In this document: piece by piece, positions 51,783-60,311 of the stretch
Layout of the letters: every line of letters starts with the position of its first letter
Numbering within the stretch: position 1 is the stretch's first letter
Assembly: GCF_016464385.1 (NCBI RefSeq)
Contig: NZ_JADMLH010000003.1
Coordinates: forward strand, 310,001 to 374,000
Reading direction: 5' to 3'
Source: Nucisporomicrobium flavum
GTDB lineage: Bacteria; Actinomycetota; Actinomycetes; Mycobacteriales; Micromonosporaceae
Length of the DNA stretch: 64,000 nucleotides
Made by a program: the position numbers and the translations under genes
The notes under the pieces: model-generated
Seen by the model: the letters and a program-made list of their open reading frames with translations, nothing else
Told to the model about the DNA's origin: nothing
Databases searched by the model: none

Positions 51783-53312
51783 TCAGCGGACGTACAGGTC
51801 GTAGACCGTGCGGTTGTTGCTGTGCACGCAGCGGTAGAACTCCCAGCGGTGCTCGTTCGAGAGCTGGCGGCCGGTGTTGTCGCACTCGTTGCGGTTGGTG
51901 ACGCCGGTCTTGTGGAGGTACAGCAGCTCGGTGTCGGAGCGGTTGTAGTACATGGTGTTGTCGACGACGTACTCGCCGAGCTCGTTGCCCGGGTTGAGCA
52001 CGTTGTCCGCGTCGAAGTGCCAGTGCACGCCGAGCCAGAGGCGGCTGTGCGCGTTCTCGTCGGCCGCGGCGGAGAAGCTGGTGAAGGTACGCGGCCCGGA
52101 CGCGTTCGGGTCGTCGGTCGTGCCGGTGTAGGTGATGTTGTCGCGGCCGAACCAGTGCTCCATGACGTGCGCCCAGGTGTAGGCGAAGGTCGCGTGGCCG
52201 GACACGTACGCGGGGAACGGCGGCGAGAAGCGGCGGCCCTGCCGGTCGATCGAGAGCGGCTGCCAGTCCCCGTCCGGCTCGGTGTCCGCGTTGCCGTCCT
52301 CGCCGGCGCGGTGGATGCCCATGTCGGGCCGCCACAGGTCGACGGAGCCGAGGAACTTACGGTCCCAGGCGAGGATCGAGGCGTCCGCGAGGCCCGTCGC
52401 CACCTGGGCGAACAGCTTCACCTTCACCGTGGCCGGCACCTGCTGACCGTCGGCGATGATCTGGGTGTGCTGCAGGAGCTGGCCCGGCGGCTTGTAGGTG
52501 CCGTTGACGTCGTTCGCCCAGAAGAACGCGGCCTTCGTCTGGTCGGGCGTACGGACCGTCGAGTTCCACGCGCCGTAGGCCTTCACCTCGTTGAACTGCG
52601 CGGTGTACTCGTCGCTGGCCAGGACCTCGGCGTACGTGTCGGCGTCGGCCGGCGCGGCGGGGCGGAACTGGGATCCGCTGGACATCACGAACGGCGTGAC
52701 GTTGCCCCAGTTCGGCGTGACGACCGGGCCGGTGGGCGTGGCCGGCTGCCAGGCGCCGACCTCGCTGTCTGGGGTGTACGTCATCAGATCGCCGGCGTGG
52801 TCGTTGGCGCGCCGCTGCAGCGTGGCCACCGCGGTCTGCTGTCCGATCGACTGGCCGGCGGCCTGCTGGGCGGAGGCCGGGATGTCGGTCTGTGCGGTGG
52901 CCAGCTCGTCGTCGAAATTGAAGCCGAGCGGGCCGAAGACGCCGGTGAGCGCGTCGTGGGCGGCGTAGTCGAGGGCGGTGTTGAAGTCGCCGCCGCTGCC
53001 GACCTTCAGCGTGTACGGCTGACCGAGGCAGTCCACCGCCCGCTGCGCGCAGAGCACGGAGTTGGCGGCGTCGTACATGGACACGTACATGATGGCCGCC
53101 GAGCGCGCGAGCGGGCCCGGGCCGATGTCGTTGGTCTCCCGGAACGTCTGGAGCAGCACGCCGTTCCAGTAGTTCACGTGGTCGGCGGGTCCGGCGGCGG
53201 ACGCCGGCGCAGGCGTGACGGCTTGCAGGGTTGCGGCGGACAGCGCCCCGGCCGCCATGAGCGCGCCGAGGCGGCGCAGGCGTGCCGCGACGGGTTTTCG
53301 GGCAGACAGCAT
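51783..53312 (-). CDS. Secreted vanadium-dependent haloperoxidase-family protein
   Basis: A 509-residue exported protein of the PAP2/vanadium haloperoxidase superfamily. Signal peptide residues ~1-39. The vanadate-pocket motifs are PFPAYVSGHATFAYTWAHVM (~365-384, with the Ser-Gly-His triad) and HSRLWLGVHWHFDADN (~425-440, with Arg and a second His). These oxidise halides with H2O2 or act as acid phosphatases; which is not decided. ATG at 53312 has GGGGAGG eight bases upstream. The gene stands alone with its own terminator. Confidence 0.88.
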   Translation of the reverse strand: MLSARKPVAARLRRLGALMAAGALSAATLQAVTPAPASAAGPADHVNYWNGVLLQTFRETNDIGPGPLARSAAIMYVSMYDAANSVLCAQRAVDCLGQPYTLKVGSGGDFNTALDYAAHDALTGVFGPLGFNFDDELATAQTDIPASAQQAAGQSIGQQTAVATLQRRANDHAGDLMTYTPDSEVGAWQPATPTGPVVTPNWGNVTPFVMSSGSQFRPAAPADADTYAEVLASDEYTAQFNEVKAYGAWNSTVRTPDQTKAAFFWANDVNGTYKPPGQLLQHTQIIADGQQVPATVKVKLFAQVATGLADASILAWDRKFLGSVDLWRPDMGIHRAGEDGNADTEPDGDWQPLSIDRQGRRFSPPFPAYVSGHATFAYTWAHVMEHWFGRDNITYTGTTDDPNASGPRTFTSFSAAADENAHSRLWLGVHWHFDADNVLNPGNELGEYVVDNTMYYNRSDTELLYLHKTGVTNRNECDNTGRQLSNEHRWEFYRCVHSNNRTVYDLYVR

Positions 53313-53444
53313 CGTTTCCAAACCTCCCCGTGATTTATGCATCACTCCTGGTGACGCATGAGGCGACTCTACGAAGGGAGGCTGGAGGGGCGTCGGCCGC
53401 CGATGGGCCGGAGAACCGTGACCGAACGGCCGTTGACGGTGGTC

Positions 53445-54239
53445 CTATGTGGTCGTGCGGAGCCAGCCGCCGTCGATGTAGTACGTCGACCCGGCCATGT
53501 AGCTCGCGCGCGGCGAGCACAGGAACACGAACAGGTTGGCGATCTCCTCGGGATCGGCGAACCGGCCGATCGGCGCGTTGTCGTCGGCGACCTTCTGCAG
53601 GTACGCCTCCCACGTCGTGTCCGTGCCCGCGGTGAGCAGCTTGGCCGTCTTCTGCCAGTCCGGCGTCATCACCAGGCCGGGGTTGACCGCGTTGACCCGG
53701 ATGCCGTCGCCGATCAGCTCGTCGGCGAGGCACTTGGAGAACATCACGAGCGCGGCCTTGGTGACGTTGTAGATCGGTTCGTAGCCCAGCGGCTGGGTCG
53801 CGCAGATCGACGCGTTGTGCAGGATCACCCCGCCGCCGCGGGCCTTCATGCCGGGAGCGAAGGCGCGGGCGAGGCGGACCGCCGCCATCACGTGCAGATC
53901 CCAGTACGCCTGCCAGCGCTCGTCGGATGCCTCGAGGATGGTCTCCTCGCTCCCGGTGCCCGCGTTGTTGATCAGGATGTCGGCGCCGCCGAACTCCTCG
54001 CCGACCGCCGAGGCGAGGGCCGCCACGCCGTCGGGCCGGGCGATGTCGGCGGGGACGGCGAGCGCCCGTACGCCGAAGTCCGCGGTGATCGTCTCCACCA
54101 CGGACCGCAGGCGTTGCTCGTCGCGGGCGCACAGCGCGAGGTGGACGCCCTCGGCCGCGAGGCCGCGGGCGACCGCCAGGCCGATGCCCACGCTGCCGCC
54201 GGTGATCACGGCGACCTTGCCGCCGAGCTGAAGATCCAT
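53445..54239 (-). CDS. Short-chain dehydrogenase/reductase
   Basis: A 264-residue classical SDR. TGGSVGIGLAVARGL (residues 12-26) is the cofactor motif, NNAGTG is near 90 and the triad is S, Y, K in HNASICATQPLGYEPIYNVT followed by KAAL. The C-terminus MAGSTYYIDGGW is typical of FabG-like enzymes. ATG at 54239 with GGGAGGCGGC before it is the start. The desaturase lies 46 bp upstream on the same strand, so both may be on one transcript in a lipid context. Confidence 0.9.
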   Translation of the reverse strand: MDLQLGGKVAVITGGSVGIGLAVARGLAAEGVHLALCARDEQRLRSVVETITADFGVRALAVPADIARPDGVAALASAVGEEFGGADILINNAGTGSEETILEASDERWQAYWDLHVMAAVRLARAFAPGMKARGGGVILHNASICATQPLGYEPIYNVTKAALVMFSKCLADELIGDGIRVNAVNPGLVMTPDWQKTAKLLTAGTDTTWEAYLQKVADDNAPIGRFADPEEIANLFVFLCSPRASYMAGSTYYIDGGWLRTTT

Positions 54240-54284
54240 GCCGCCTCCCGGTTCCCGTGCAAGCACCGTCGCACGAAACCCGGA

Positions 54285-55298
54285 TCACCGCAGCGGCTCG
54301 CCCACCTCGTGCAGGTGCCGCAGCGCGATGCCGTACGACTCCAGCAGCCCGGTCTCCTCGTAGGGCACGCCGATCTCCGCGCAGTACGCCCGCACGATCG
54401 GCTGGGCCCGGCGCAGGTTCGGCGTCGGCATGGCCGGGAACAGGTGGTGCTCGATCTGGTAGTTGAGCCCGCCCAGCGCGATGTCCGTCAGCCGGCCGCC
54501 CCGGACGTTGCGGGAGGTCAGCACCTGCTTGCGGAGGAAGTCCTCGCGGCCCGTGGGGTGCGGCATGCCCTTGTGGTTCGGCGCGAACGTCATCCCGAGG
54601 TAGACGCCGAACAGAGCCTGGTGCACGGCGGCGAAGGCGAGCGCCTGCAGCGGGCTCAGCACGACCAGCAGTGCGGTCACGTACGCGACCAGGTGGAGAG
54701 CGAGCAGCGCCGCCTCGAGTCCGCGGCGCTTGATGCCGCCCGCGCGCAGGGCCCTGATGCTGTCCTTCTTGAGGCTCAGGCCGAGCAGGGTCAGCAGCGG
54801 GAAGAACAGCCACGCCTGGTGGCGCGTCAGCCAGCGGTTGAACCGGCCGCGCCGGTTCCGCGCCGCCTCGGTGGACCACACCAGCACCGCGGGCGTGACG
54901 TCCGGGTCGAGGTCGTCGTGGTTCGGGTTCGCATGGTGCTTGGTGTGCTTGTCCATCCAGTAGCCGTAGCTCATGCCGATCGCCAGGTTGCCGGCGATCC
55001 GGCCGGCGCGGGCGCTGGGCTCGTTGGTGCGGAAGACCTGCCGGTGCGCGAGGTCGTGGGCCACCAGCGCCACCTGCGCGAAGGTCACCGCGAGGAACGC
55101 CGCGACAGCCAGCGTCCACCAGGAGGAGCCCACGAGCAGGAAGGCGGTCCACCCGCCGGCGAGCATCAGCGCCACGACGCTCAGCCGTACGGCGTAATAG
55201 CCGGGCTTGCGGGCCAGCAGGCCCGCCTCGGTGATCCGGCGGGCCAGCTCGGCGAAGTCGCTGCCGGTCGCGGCCCTGGGCCGCTCGATCGTCGTCAT
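54285..55298 (-). CDS. Fatty acid desaturase (acyl-lipid/acyl-CoA)
   Basis: A 337-residue membrane desaturase. The three His boxes are HDLAHRQ (~81-87), HTKHH (~118-122) and the QIEHHLFP box (~275-282), which bind the di-iron centre; QIEHH is the front-end/acyl-lipid variant. Four helices are expected. It introduces a double bond into membrane acyl chains. It diverges from a histidine kinase/response regulator pair 108 bp away, an arrangement recalling des with desKR of Bacillus, where membrane fluidity controls the desaturase. Confidence 0.92.
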   Translation of the reverse strand: MTTIERPRAATGSDFAELARRITEAGLLARKPGYYAVRLSVVALMLAGGWTAFLLVGSSWWTLAVAAFLAVTFAQVALVAHDLAHRQVFRTNEPSARAGRIAGNLAIGMSYGYWMDKHTKHHANPNHDDLDPDVTPAVLVWSTEAARNRRGRFNRWLTRHQAWLFFPLLTLLGLSLKKDSIRALRAGGIKRRGLEAALLALHLVAYVTALLVVLSPLQALAFAAVHQALFGVYLGMTFAPNHKGMPHPTGREDFLRKQVLTSRNVRGGRLTDIALGGLNYQIEHHLFPAMPTPNLRRAQPIVRAYCAEIGVPYEETGLLESYGIALRHLHEVGEPLR

Positions 55299-55341
55299 GC
55301 GTCAAGGCTCCCGGCGGCGGGCGGGACAGTCAGGAGTGCAG

Positions 55342-55360
55342 ACCCCCATGGAAGAGGGGT
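55342..55360. promoter_or_regulatory. Candidate response-regulator site between desaturase and kinase genes
   Basis: ACCCC (55342-55346) and GGGGT (55356-55360) form an inverted pair with nine bases between, flanked by GTGC and GCAC. It lies in the 108-bp divergent gap. The LuxR-type response regulator downstream may bind here. The arms are short, so this is tentative. Confidence 0.4.
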
Positions 55361-55406
55361 GCCAGCACTACCGCTTTCGGTGGCGCCGGCCGCCGAGAAT
55401 GGCGGC

Positions 55407-56693
55407 ATGGAGACGCGGGCGTGGGTACGCGACGGGCTGCGCGCCGTGGCCGACGGTGTGATCGCCGTGGGACTGGCGCTGACGAACTTCCCCCTGCTGG
55501 TGCTCTGGATCGTGGCGCTCGTGCTCACCCCTGTCGCCGGCATCGGCCTGGTGGCGCTGCCGTTCGTCACCTGGCTGGTGCGCGGACGGGCCGATCTGGC
55601 GCGCCGGCTGGCCGCCCGCGCCGGCGTGGCGATCGCGCGGCCGTACGCGCCGCGGCCGGAGAACGCGCGGCTCGGCGGCTGGCGCCGGTACCGGTGGATC
55701 CTCACCGACCCGGCCACCTGGCGGGATCTGGCGTGGCTGCTTCCCGGTGGCCTCGCCGGCCTGGTCCTCGGCGTCCTCTCGCTGGCCCTGCCGCTGTACG
55801 GCATCGAGGGCATCACGCTGCTGCCGCTGTGGCTCTCGCTCGGCCTGGACTCGTACGGCTACGGGATCTACTGGCCGATCCAGACCCTCGGCGAGGGGAT
55901 GATGTCGCTGCCGCAGGGCGTGCTGATCCTGGCGGCCGGCGTCGCCGTGGCGCCCGCGCTGCGGTGGGTCGACGCCCAGTTCACCAGGCTGTTCCTCGCC
56001 CCGACCAGGGCGGCGGACTTGCGGCTGCGCGTGGCGCACCTGACGGAGACGCGGGCCGACACCGTGGACGCGCAGGCCGCCGAGCTGCGCCGGATCGAAC
56101 GCGACCTGCACGACGGCGCGCAGGCCCGGCTGGTCTCGCTCGGCATGACCATCGGGCTCGCCGAGGAACTGCTGGAACGCGACCCGGCCGCCGTACGCAA
56201 GCTGCTCGCCGAGGCCCGCGAGGCCAGCGGTTCCGCGCTGGTCGAGCTGCGCCACCTCGTGCGCGGCATCCACCCGCCGGTCCTCGCGGAGCGCGGCCTG
56301 GACGGCGCGGTGCGGGCGTTGGCGCTCAACCTGCCGCTGCCGGTCGGGGTCGAGGTGGACCTGCCGGGACGGCCGGAGACCCCGGTGGAGTCGGCCGCCT
56401 ACTTCGCCGTCGCGGAGGCCCTGACCAACGTGGTCCGGCACAGCGGCGCGCAGACGGCCGCGGTCTCCATCCGGTACGCCGACGGCGCGCTGGCGATGGT
56501 GGTGCTCGACGACGGCCGGGGCGGCGCCGACCCGGGCGCGGGCACGGGCCTGCGGGGCATGGGGCGCCGGCTGGCCGCCTTCGATGGCACGATGACGCTG
56601 TCCTCGCCGCCCGGCGGCCCGACCGTCGTGACCATGGAGCTCCCGTGCGCGTTGTCATCGCCGAAGACCTCGCACTCCTCCGTGAGGGCCTGA
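55407..56693 (+). CDS. Sensor histidine kinase, HisKA_3 type (DesK/NarL-system-like)
   Basis: A 428-residue kinase. The N-terminal ~200 residues hold several membrane helices with no large external domain, as in membrane-state sensors. The phosphoacceptor His is in RRIERDLHDGAQARLVSLGM (~228-247). The ATPase domain (~325-415) has EALTNVVRHSGA (N box), DDGRGG and GTGLRGMGRRLAAFDG. The gene overlaps the response-regulator gene by 49 bp. With the desaturase divergent, a role in sensing membrane order is a reasonable inference, not shown. Confidence 0.92.
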   Translation: METRAWVRDGLRAVADGVIAVGLALTNFPLLVLWIVALVLTPVAGIGLVALPFVTWLVRGRADLARRLAARAGVAIARPYAPRPENARLGGWRRYRWILTDPATWRDLAWLLPGGLAGLVLGVLSLALPLYGIEGITLLPLWLSLGLDSYGYGIYWPIQTLGEGMMSLPQGVLILAAGVAVAPALRWVDAQFTRLFLAPTRAADLRLRVAHLTETRADTVDAQAAELRRIERDLHDGAQARLVSLGMTIGLAEELLERDPAAVRKLLAEAREASGSALVELRHLVRGIHPPVLAERGLDGAVRALALNLPLPVGVEVDLPGRPETPVESAAYFAVAEALTNVVRHSGAQTAAVSIRYADGALAMVVLDDGRGGADPGAGTGLRGMGRRLAAFDGTMTLSSPPGGPTVVTMELPCALSSPKTSHSSVRA

Positions 56694-57280
56694 CGCGGAT
56701 CCTCACGGCGTTCGACATCGAGGTGGCCGAGGCGGTCGACAACGGGCCGGCGCTGCTGCCCGCGCTGCTACGGCACCGGCCGGACGTCGCGGTGGTGGAC
56801 GTACGGCTCCCGCCCACGTTCACCGACGAGGGCCTGCAGGCCGCGATCGCCGCCCGGGCGGAGGTTCCCGGCCTGCCCGTCCTCGTGCTGTCGCAACACG
56901 TCGAGCCGCTGTACGCCCGCGAGCTGCTGACCGACCGCCGCGGGGGAGTGGGCTACCTCCTCAAGGACCGGGTCTCCGACGTGGCGCAGTTCGTCGACGC
57001 CGTACGCAGGGTCGCGGCGGGCGGCACCGCGATGGACCCGGAGGTCGTGTCGCAGCTGCTCGCCCGCCGCGGACCGCTCGCCGCGCTGACCCCGCGCGAA
57101 CGCGAGGTGCTCGGTCAGATGGCCGAGGGCCGCTCCAACGCGGCGATCGCGGCGAAGCTCTTCGTCACCGAGAAGGCCATCAGCAAGCACATCAACAACA
57201 TCTTCACCAAGCTCGCGATGCCGCCGTCGGACGACGACAACCGCCGGGTGCTCGCCGTGCTCGCCTACCTCAACGCGTGA
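56645..57280 (+). CDS. NarL/LuxR-family response regulator
   Basis: A 211-residue regulator. The receiver domain (~1-120) has the acidic pair ED (7-8), phosphoacceptor D52 in VAVVDVRLPP, Ser/Thr switch VLVLSQH and Lys in LLKDRV. The LuxR domain (~145-200) includes LTPREREVLGQMAEGRSNAA and VTEKAISKHINNIF. GTG at 56645 inside the kinase frame is the only start that keeps the receiver's first strand. Its stop is four bases from the ancestral end of the GH128 gene, the junction now duplicated (57277-57306). Confidence 0.93.
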   Translation: MRVVIAEDLALLREGLTRILTAFDIEVAEAVDNGPALLPALLRHRPDVAVVDVRLPPTFTDEGLQAAIAARAEVPGLPVLVLSQHVEPLYARELLTDRRGGVGYLLKDRVSDVAQFVDAVRRVAAGGTAMDPEVVSQLLARRGPLAALTPREREVLGQMAEGRSNAAIAAKLFVTEKAISKHINNIFTKLAMPPSDDDNRRVLAVLAYLNA

Positions 57281-57306
57281 GCCGTCAGCCGGCCGCCCGG
57301 TACGCC
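57277..57306. repeat. Left copy of a 30-bp direct repeat bounding an inserted gene
   Basis: Thirty bases beginning GTGAGCCGTCAGCC and ending CCCGGTACGCC are repeated exactly at 57854-57883. This copy contains the last bases of the response-regulator gene. The duplicated unit is the whole junction of two convergent genes, so the 547 bases between the copies look inserted. Confidence 0.95.
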
Positions 57307-57313
57307 CTCCTGC

Positions 57314-57769
57314 CTAGAACGTGACCAGGCCGAGGTTCACGCCATTGGCGCCACCTCGTACCTCCACCGGGAAAAGGTGCTGCTCACGGGTCTCTCCGAA
57401 ACATACCGACCATGAATCCCGGGCAACCGCGGAGCGCGAGCAGACCCACCGCGCCACAAAGCCGGTATCGGGCGTCGTGAGGTCCGCGGCCGCTTCCACG
57501 GCGTAGCTGCTGGACCGGTTGTTACGCACGATCACCGCTGTCTGAATGGCGATCCCACTGGGCGCCTTGATCCCGCAGACCTGAGCCCCCACGTCCGAGG
57601 CGATCGACTTAGTGCCGGCGCAGTACCACCGGGAAGAGCTGGAGTCGATGGGATTGGTGTTCCCGTAGGCTCGCCAGACGCCTGCCCTGTCGGCCGCCGC
57701 GGCAGGGCCGGCGGTCGCCACACTGACGCCTGCGACAGCGCTGATGCCGGCCAGCACCGAGGCGGTCAA
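57314..57769 (-). CDS. Small secreted protein in a low-GC insertion, function unknown
   Basis: A ~151-residue exported protein. The signal sequence (LTASVLAGISAVAGVSVATA, then GPAAAA) ends near residue 28. The mature ~120 residues contain four Cys (RWYCAGTKS, AQVCGIK, ARWVCSRS, WSVCFGE) and many Ser/Val, a compact disulfide-bonded beta domain by appearance. The start is unclear: TTG at 57769 is used; an in-frame TTG at 57832 would add a basic FKLTR lead, and an ATG at GAGGAGC is one base out of frame. GC is visibly lower (about 62%) than in the neighbours. The gene fills almost exactly the 547-bp insert. Confidence 0.65.
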   Translation of the reverse strand: MTASVLAGISAVAGVSVATAGPAAAADRAGVWRAYGNTNPIDSSSSRWYCAGTKSIASDVGAQVCGIKAPSGIAIQTAVIVRNNRSSSYAVEAAADLTTPDTGFVARWVCSRSAVARDSWSVCFGETREQHLFPVEVRGGANGVNLGLVTF

Positions 57770-57853
57770 CCTTGTGAGTTTAAATCCATGCTCCTCAATA
57801 CGGATGAAGCGAGAAACTCCACAGTAGACCAATTTGTTGGCCTTCGCGGGCCG

Positions 57854-57883
57854 GTGAGCCGTCAGCCGGCCGCCCGGTACGCC
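57854..57883. repeat. Right copy of the 30-bp direct repeat
   Basis: Identical to 57277-57306 over 30 bases. This copy carries the 3' end and stop codon of the GH128 gene (57862), preceded by GTGAGCC, which is the end of the response-regulator gene and has no function here. That makes this copy, or the other, a duplicate of the former gene junction. Confidence 0.95.
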
Positions 57884-59070
57884 TTGCCGGCCTCGGTCGG
57901 GCTGGTCGCGTTCCGGTAGAGCCCGTACGGCAGCGAGTCGCCGACCGCCGGCAGCGAGAACCAGGCGTACCGCTCGACGTAGGAGGCGGCGTTCAGCTGC
58001 TTCGTGCTGTTGGTGATGAACGCGGTGATCTGCGCGGTGTCCGGGAACTTCGGCGTGCCGGTGAAGTTCATCAGGCCGTACTCGGTGACCCAGATCGGCA
58101 GGTTGTAGCGGTTGTGCACGGCCTGCACGTACCCCATGAACTGCCCGACGGCCGCGTCGCTGAAGTCCGAGCCGTACCAGTGCAGCGTGATGAAGTCGAC
58201 CTTGAGGCCGCGCTGGCGGGCGCCGGTCATGAACCGGTCGAGCCAGCCGCCCGGGGTGTCCCCGCCGTACGCGACGGCCGGGCTGCCCAGCCGCATCCCC
58301 GTGCTCTGCAGCTGCGGCCACAGGCCCAGCGCCTGTTCCACGGTCATCTCGGCCTGGCCGGCCAGGTCCGGCTCGTTGAAGCCGAGCAGCGTCGAACCTT
58401 CGGACTTCACCTTGGCCAGATTCGCGGCCGTGACGACGTTCTCGTCCCAGATCATCGGCACGAATTCGGCGTCCGCGGGCATCGCGTCATTGTTCGTGCC
58501 CCAGTTGTAGTACCACTTCGCCCCGACGTCCTTGACGGCACCGGAAAGGCCGTCGAACTGCCAGGTGCTCACGCCTTTCTTCCCCGAGGCGGGGGCGGTG
58601 GTGCCTCCTGCCGGAAGCGCCCATTTCTGGTTCGCCGCGCCGGTGCAGGACCAGATCTGCAGGCGCGTCCCGGCGGCGTCCAGGCACTTGCCCGAGCCGG
58701 TGTTGACCAGCTGCCCGCTGCGCGCCGACCACTTCTGCGCACCCGTGCCGTTGCACTCGTACAGCTGCACCCGGGCGCCGTCGGCGCGCGAGGCCGCGGC
58801 GACGTCGAGGCACTTCCCGAGCGCCTGCACGGCCTCGCCGTCGACGGTCCAGCGCTGCGCGGCGGTGCCGTTGCAGTCCCAGAGCTGTACGGCGGTGCCG
58901 TTGGCGGAGTTGGCGCCGGCCACGTCGACGCATTGGCCGGTGCTCCCGGTGATCAGGCCGGCCGTGGCGGCCATGGCCTGGGTGACCCCGAGGACGCCGA
59001 GACCGGCGACGACGACACTGGAGACGACAATCGCTAGGGAGCGCCGCCGGCGCGGCTGTGACGCTGACAT
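57862..59070 (-). CDS. Secreted GH128-like glucanase with N-terminal ricin-type lectin domain
   Basis: A 402-residue secreted protein. Signal peptide to about residue 34. A ricin-B (CBM13) lectin domain (~35-155) has three QxW-type repeats (VQLWDCNGTAAQRW, VQLYECNGTGAQKW, LQIWSCTGAANQKW). The catalytic domain (~165-400) is of the Asl1/GH128 beta-1,3-glucanase fold, with probable acid/base Glu in LLGFNEPDLAGQ and nucleophile Glu in PIWVTEYGLMNF. Such enzymes cut beta-1,3-glucan of fungal walls. ATG at 59070 is chosen over one 13 codons upstream as giving a normal signal. The stop sits in the 30-bp repeat. Confidence 0.9.
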   Translation of the reverse strand: MSASQPRRRRSLAIVVSSVVVAGLGVLGVTQAMAATAGLITGSTGQCVDVAGANSANGTAVQLWDCNGTAAQRWTVDGEAVQALGKCLDVAAASRADGARVQLYECNGTGAQKWSARSGQLVNTGSGKCLDAAGTRLQIWSCTGAANQKWALPAGGTTAPASGKKGVSTWQFDGLSGAVKDVGAKWYYNWGTNNDAMPADAEFVPMIWDENVVTAANLAKVKSEGSTLLGFNEPDLAGQAEMTVEQALGLWPQLQSTGMRLGSPAVAYGGDTPGGWLDRFMTGARQRGLKVDFITLHWYGSDFSDAAVGQFMGYVQAVHNRYNLPIWVTEYGLMNFTGTPKFPDTAQITAFITNSTKQLNAASYVERYAWFSLPAVGDSLPYGLYRNATSPTEAGKAYRAAG

Positions 59071-59167
59071 GCCCGGCAACCTAACCGAGGCAATGGTTGC
59101 CGGGCACATCGCCGACGCGGATTTAACCGACCCCTAAGCGGAGGGCTTTTTCTTTTCCTTAGAAGTG

Positions 59168-60220
59168 TTATCGGCGCCAGGCGAGCGTGGCTACGCGACC
59201 TTGTTCTCCCGATGCCCAGCACGCTCCCCGGACGCATTGCACCGCGTCGTAACTGCCGCCGTCGAACTCGGTCCACGTCTGTCCGCCGTCGCGGCTGAGG
59301 TCGCTGCCGGTGGGCCCGACCGCCAGCGCCGTACGGGCGCCCAGCCACGCCGCGCCCGAGCGGTATTCGCCCGGCTCCTGACGGGCGGGGACCCAGCTCC
59401 GGCCGCCGTCACGGGTGGTCGCGGCGGCGCCGGGCGCGGTCTCCGGCACGGCGTAGTCGCCGCCCACCGCGATCCCGTGCCGCGGGTCACGGAAGGCCAG
59501 GCTGTAGACGCCCGCGCTGGGACCGCTCGGGATGCCGCTGTCGCTGACCTGCCAGGTGCGGCCGCCGTCCGTGGTGGCGAACACGCGGGCCCTTTCGCCG
59601 CCGCCCGTCGCGAACCAGGCTCGGCCGGCGCCGCCGTGGTCCGCCGTCACCAGGCACGTGCCGCTCGCGGCGAACGCGAACTCGCCGGGCAGCGCGTCGG
59701 GCATGCCGGTGGTGGACCGCACCGACCAGGACCGGCCGCCGTCGGACGTGGCGAGGATCCGGAACCGGCCACCGACCGGGTCGGACAGGGCCAGGCCGTG
59801 GCGGCGGTCGAGGAACGTCACGCAGTCGTAGAACGCCGCCGGGTCGTCGTTGCGGAACGTCTCCGCCCAGGTGCGCCCGCCGTCGCCGGTCACGTACAGG
59901 CGGGACTGGTCGCCCTCGCCGATGGTCAGCGCGACGGCGTGGTCCGCGTCGAACGCCTCGATGTCACGGAACTGCAGGTCCGCTGTGCCCGGGGGATCCA
60001 CGCGCTGCCACGAGCGGGCGCCGTCGACCGTACGCAGGACCGTGCCGGCGGAACCGGCCACCCAGGCGACCTTGTCGCTGACCGGCGCTAGGCCGCGGAA
60101 GCGGGCCGTGACGCCGGTGTCGGAGAGCCGCCACACCGGTGCCGGGGCGCCCGTGGTGAAGCCGCCCGCGGCGGCGAGGGTGACCAGGCCGAGCGCGGCC
60201 ATCGAAAGCTTTCGAATCAT
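59168..60220 (-). CDS. Exported BNR/YCF48-like beta-propeller protein
   Basis: A 350-residue protein, signal peptide ~1-24. Blades repeat a TTDGGRTW-type Asp box: TVDGARSWQRV, TGDGGRTWAET, TSDGGRSWSVR, TTDGGRTWQVS, TRDGGRSWVPA and SRDGGQTWTEF, six or seven in all. The fold is that of sialidase-like propellers and plant YCF48/HCF136. Such proteins are labelled oxidoreductase or glycosidase without evidence. No catalytic Arg triad was identified. It stands alone on the minus strand. Confidence 0.86.
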   Translation of the reverse strand: MIRKLSMAALGLVTLAAAGGFTTGAPAPVWRLSDTGVTARFRGLAPVSDKVAWVAGSAGTVLRTVDGARSWQRVDPPGTADLQFRDIEAFDADHAVALTIGEGDQSRLYVTGDGGRTWAETFRNDDPAAFYDCVTFLDRRHGLALSDPVGGRFRILATSDGGRSWSVRSTTGMPDALPGEFAFAASGTCLVTADHGGAGRAWFATGGGERARVFATTDGGRTWQVSDSGIPSGPSAGVYSLAFRDPRHGIAVGGDYAVPETAPGAAATTRDGGRSWVPARQEPGEYRSGAAWLGARTALAVGPTGSDLSRDGGQTWTEFDGGSYDAVQCVRGACWASGEQGRVATLAWRR

Positions 60221-60311
60221 GCCCGGAACCTACTCCCACCGGCGGAGGACGCGCTCTTCGTCACAGCCGGAAGATGCCATGTCCGTAACACCGGCAGCCG
60301 ACCATGGGGGT

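Noticed and set aside
55342..55360. ACCCC/GGGGT pair as a third copy of the acyl-CoA ligase palindrome
   Set aside because: Spacer is nine bases rather than four and the arms lack the CCA/TGG ends.
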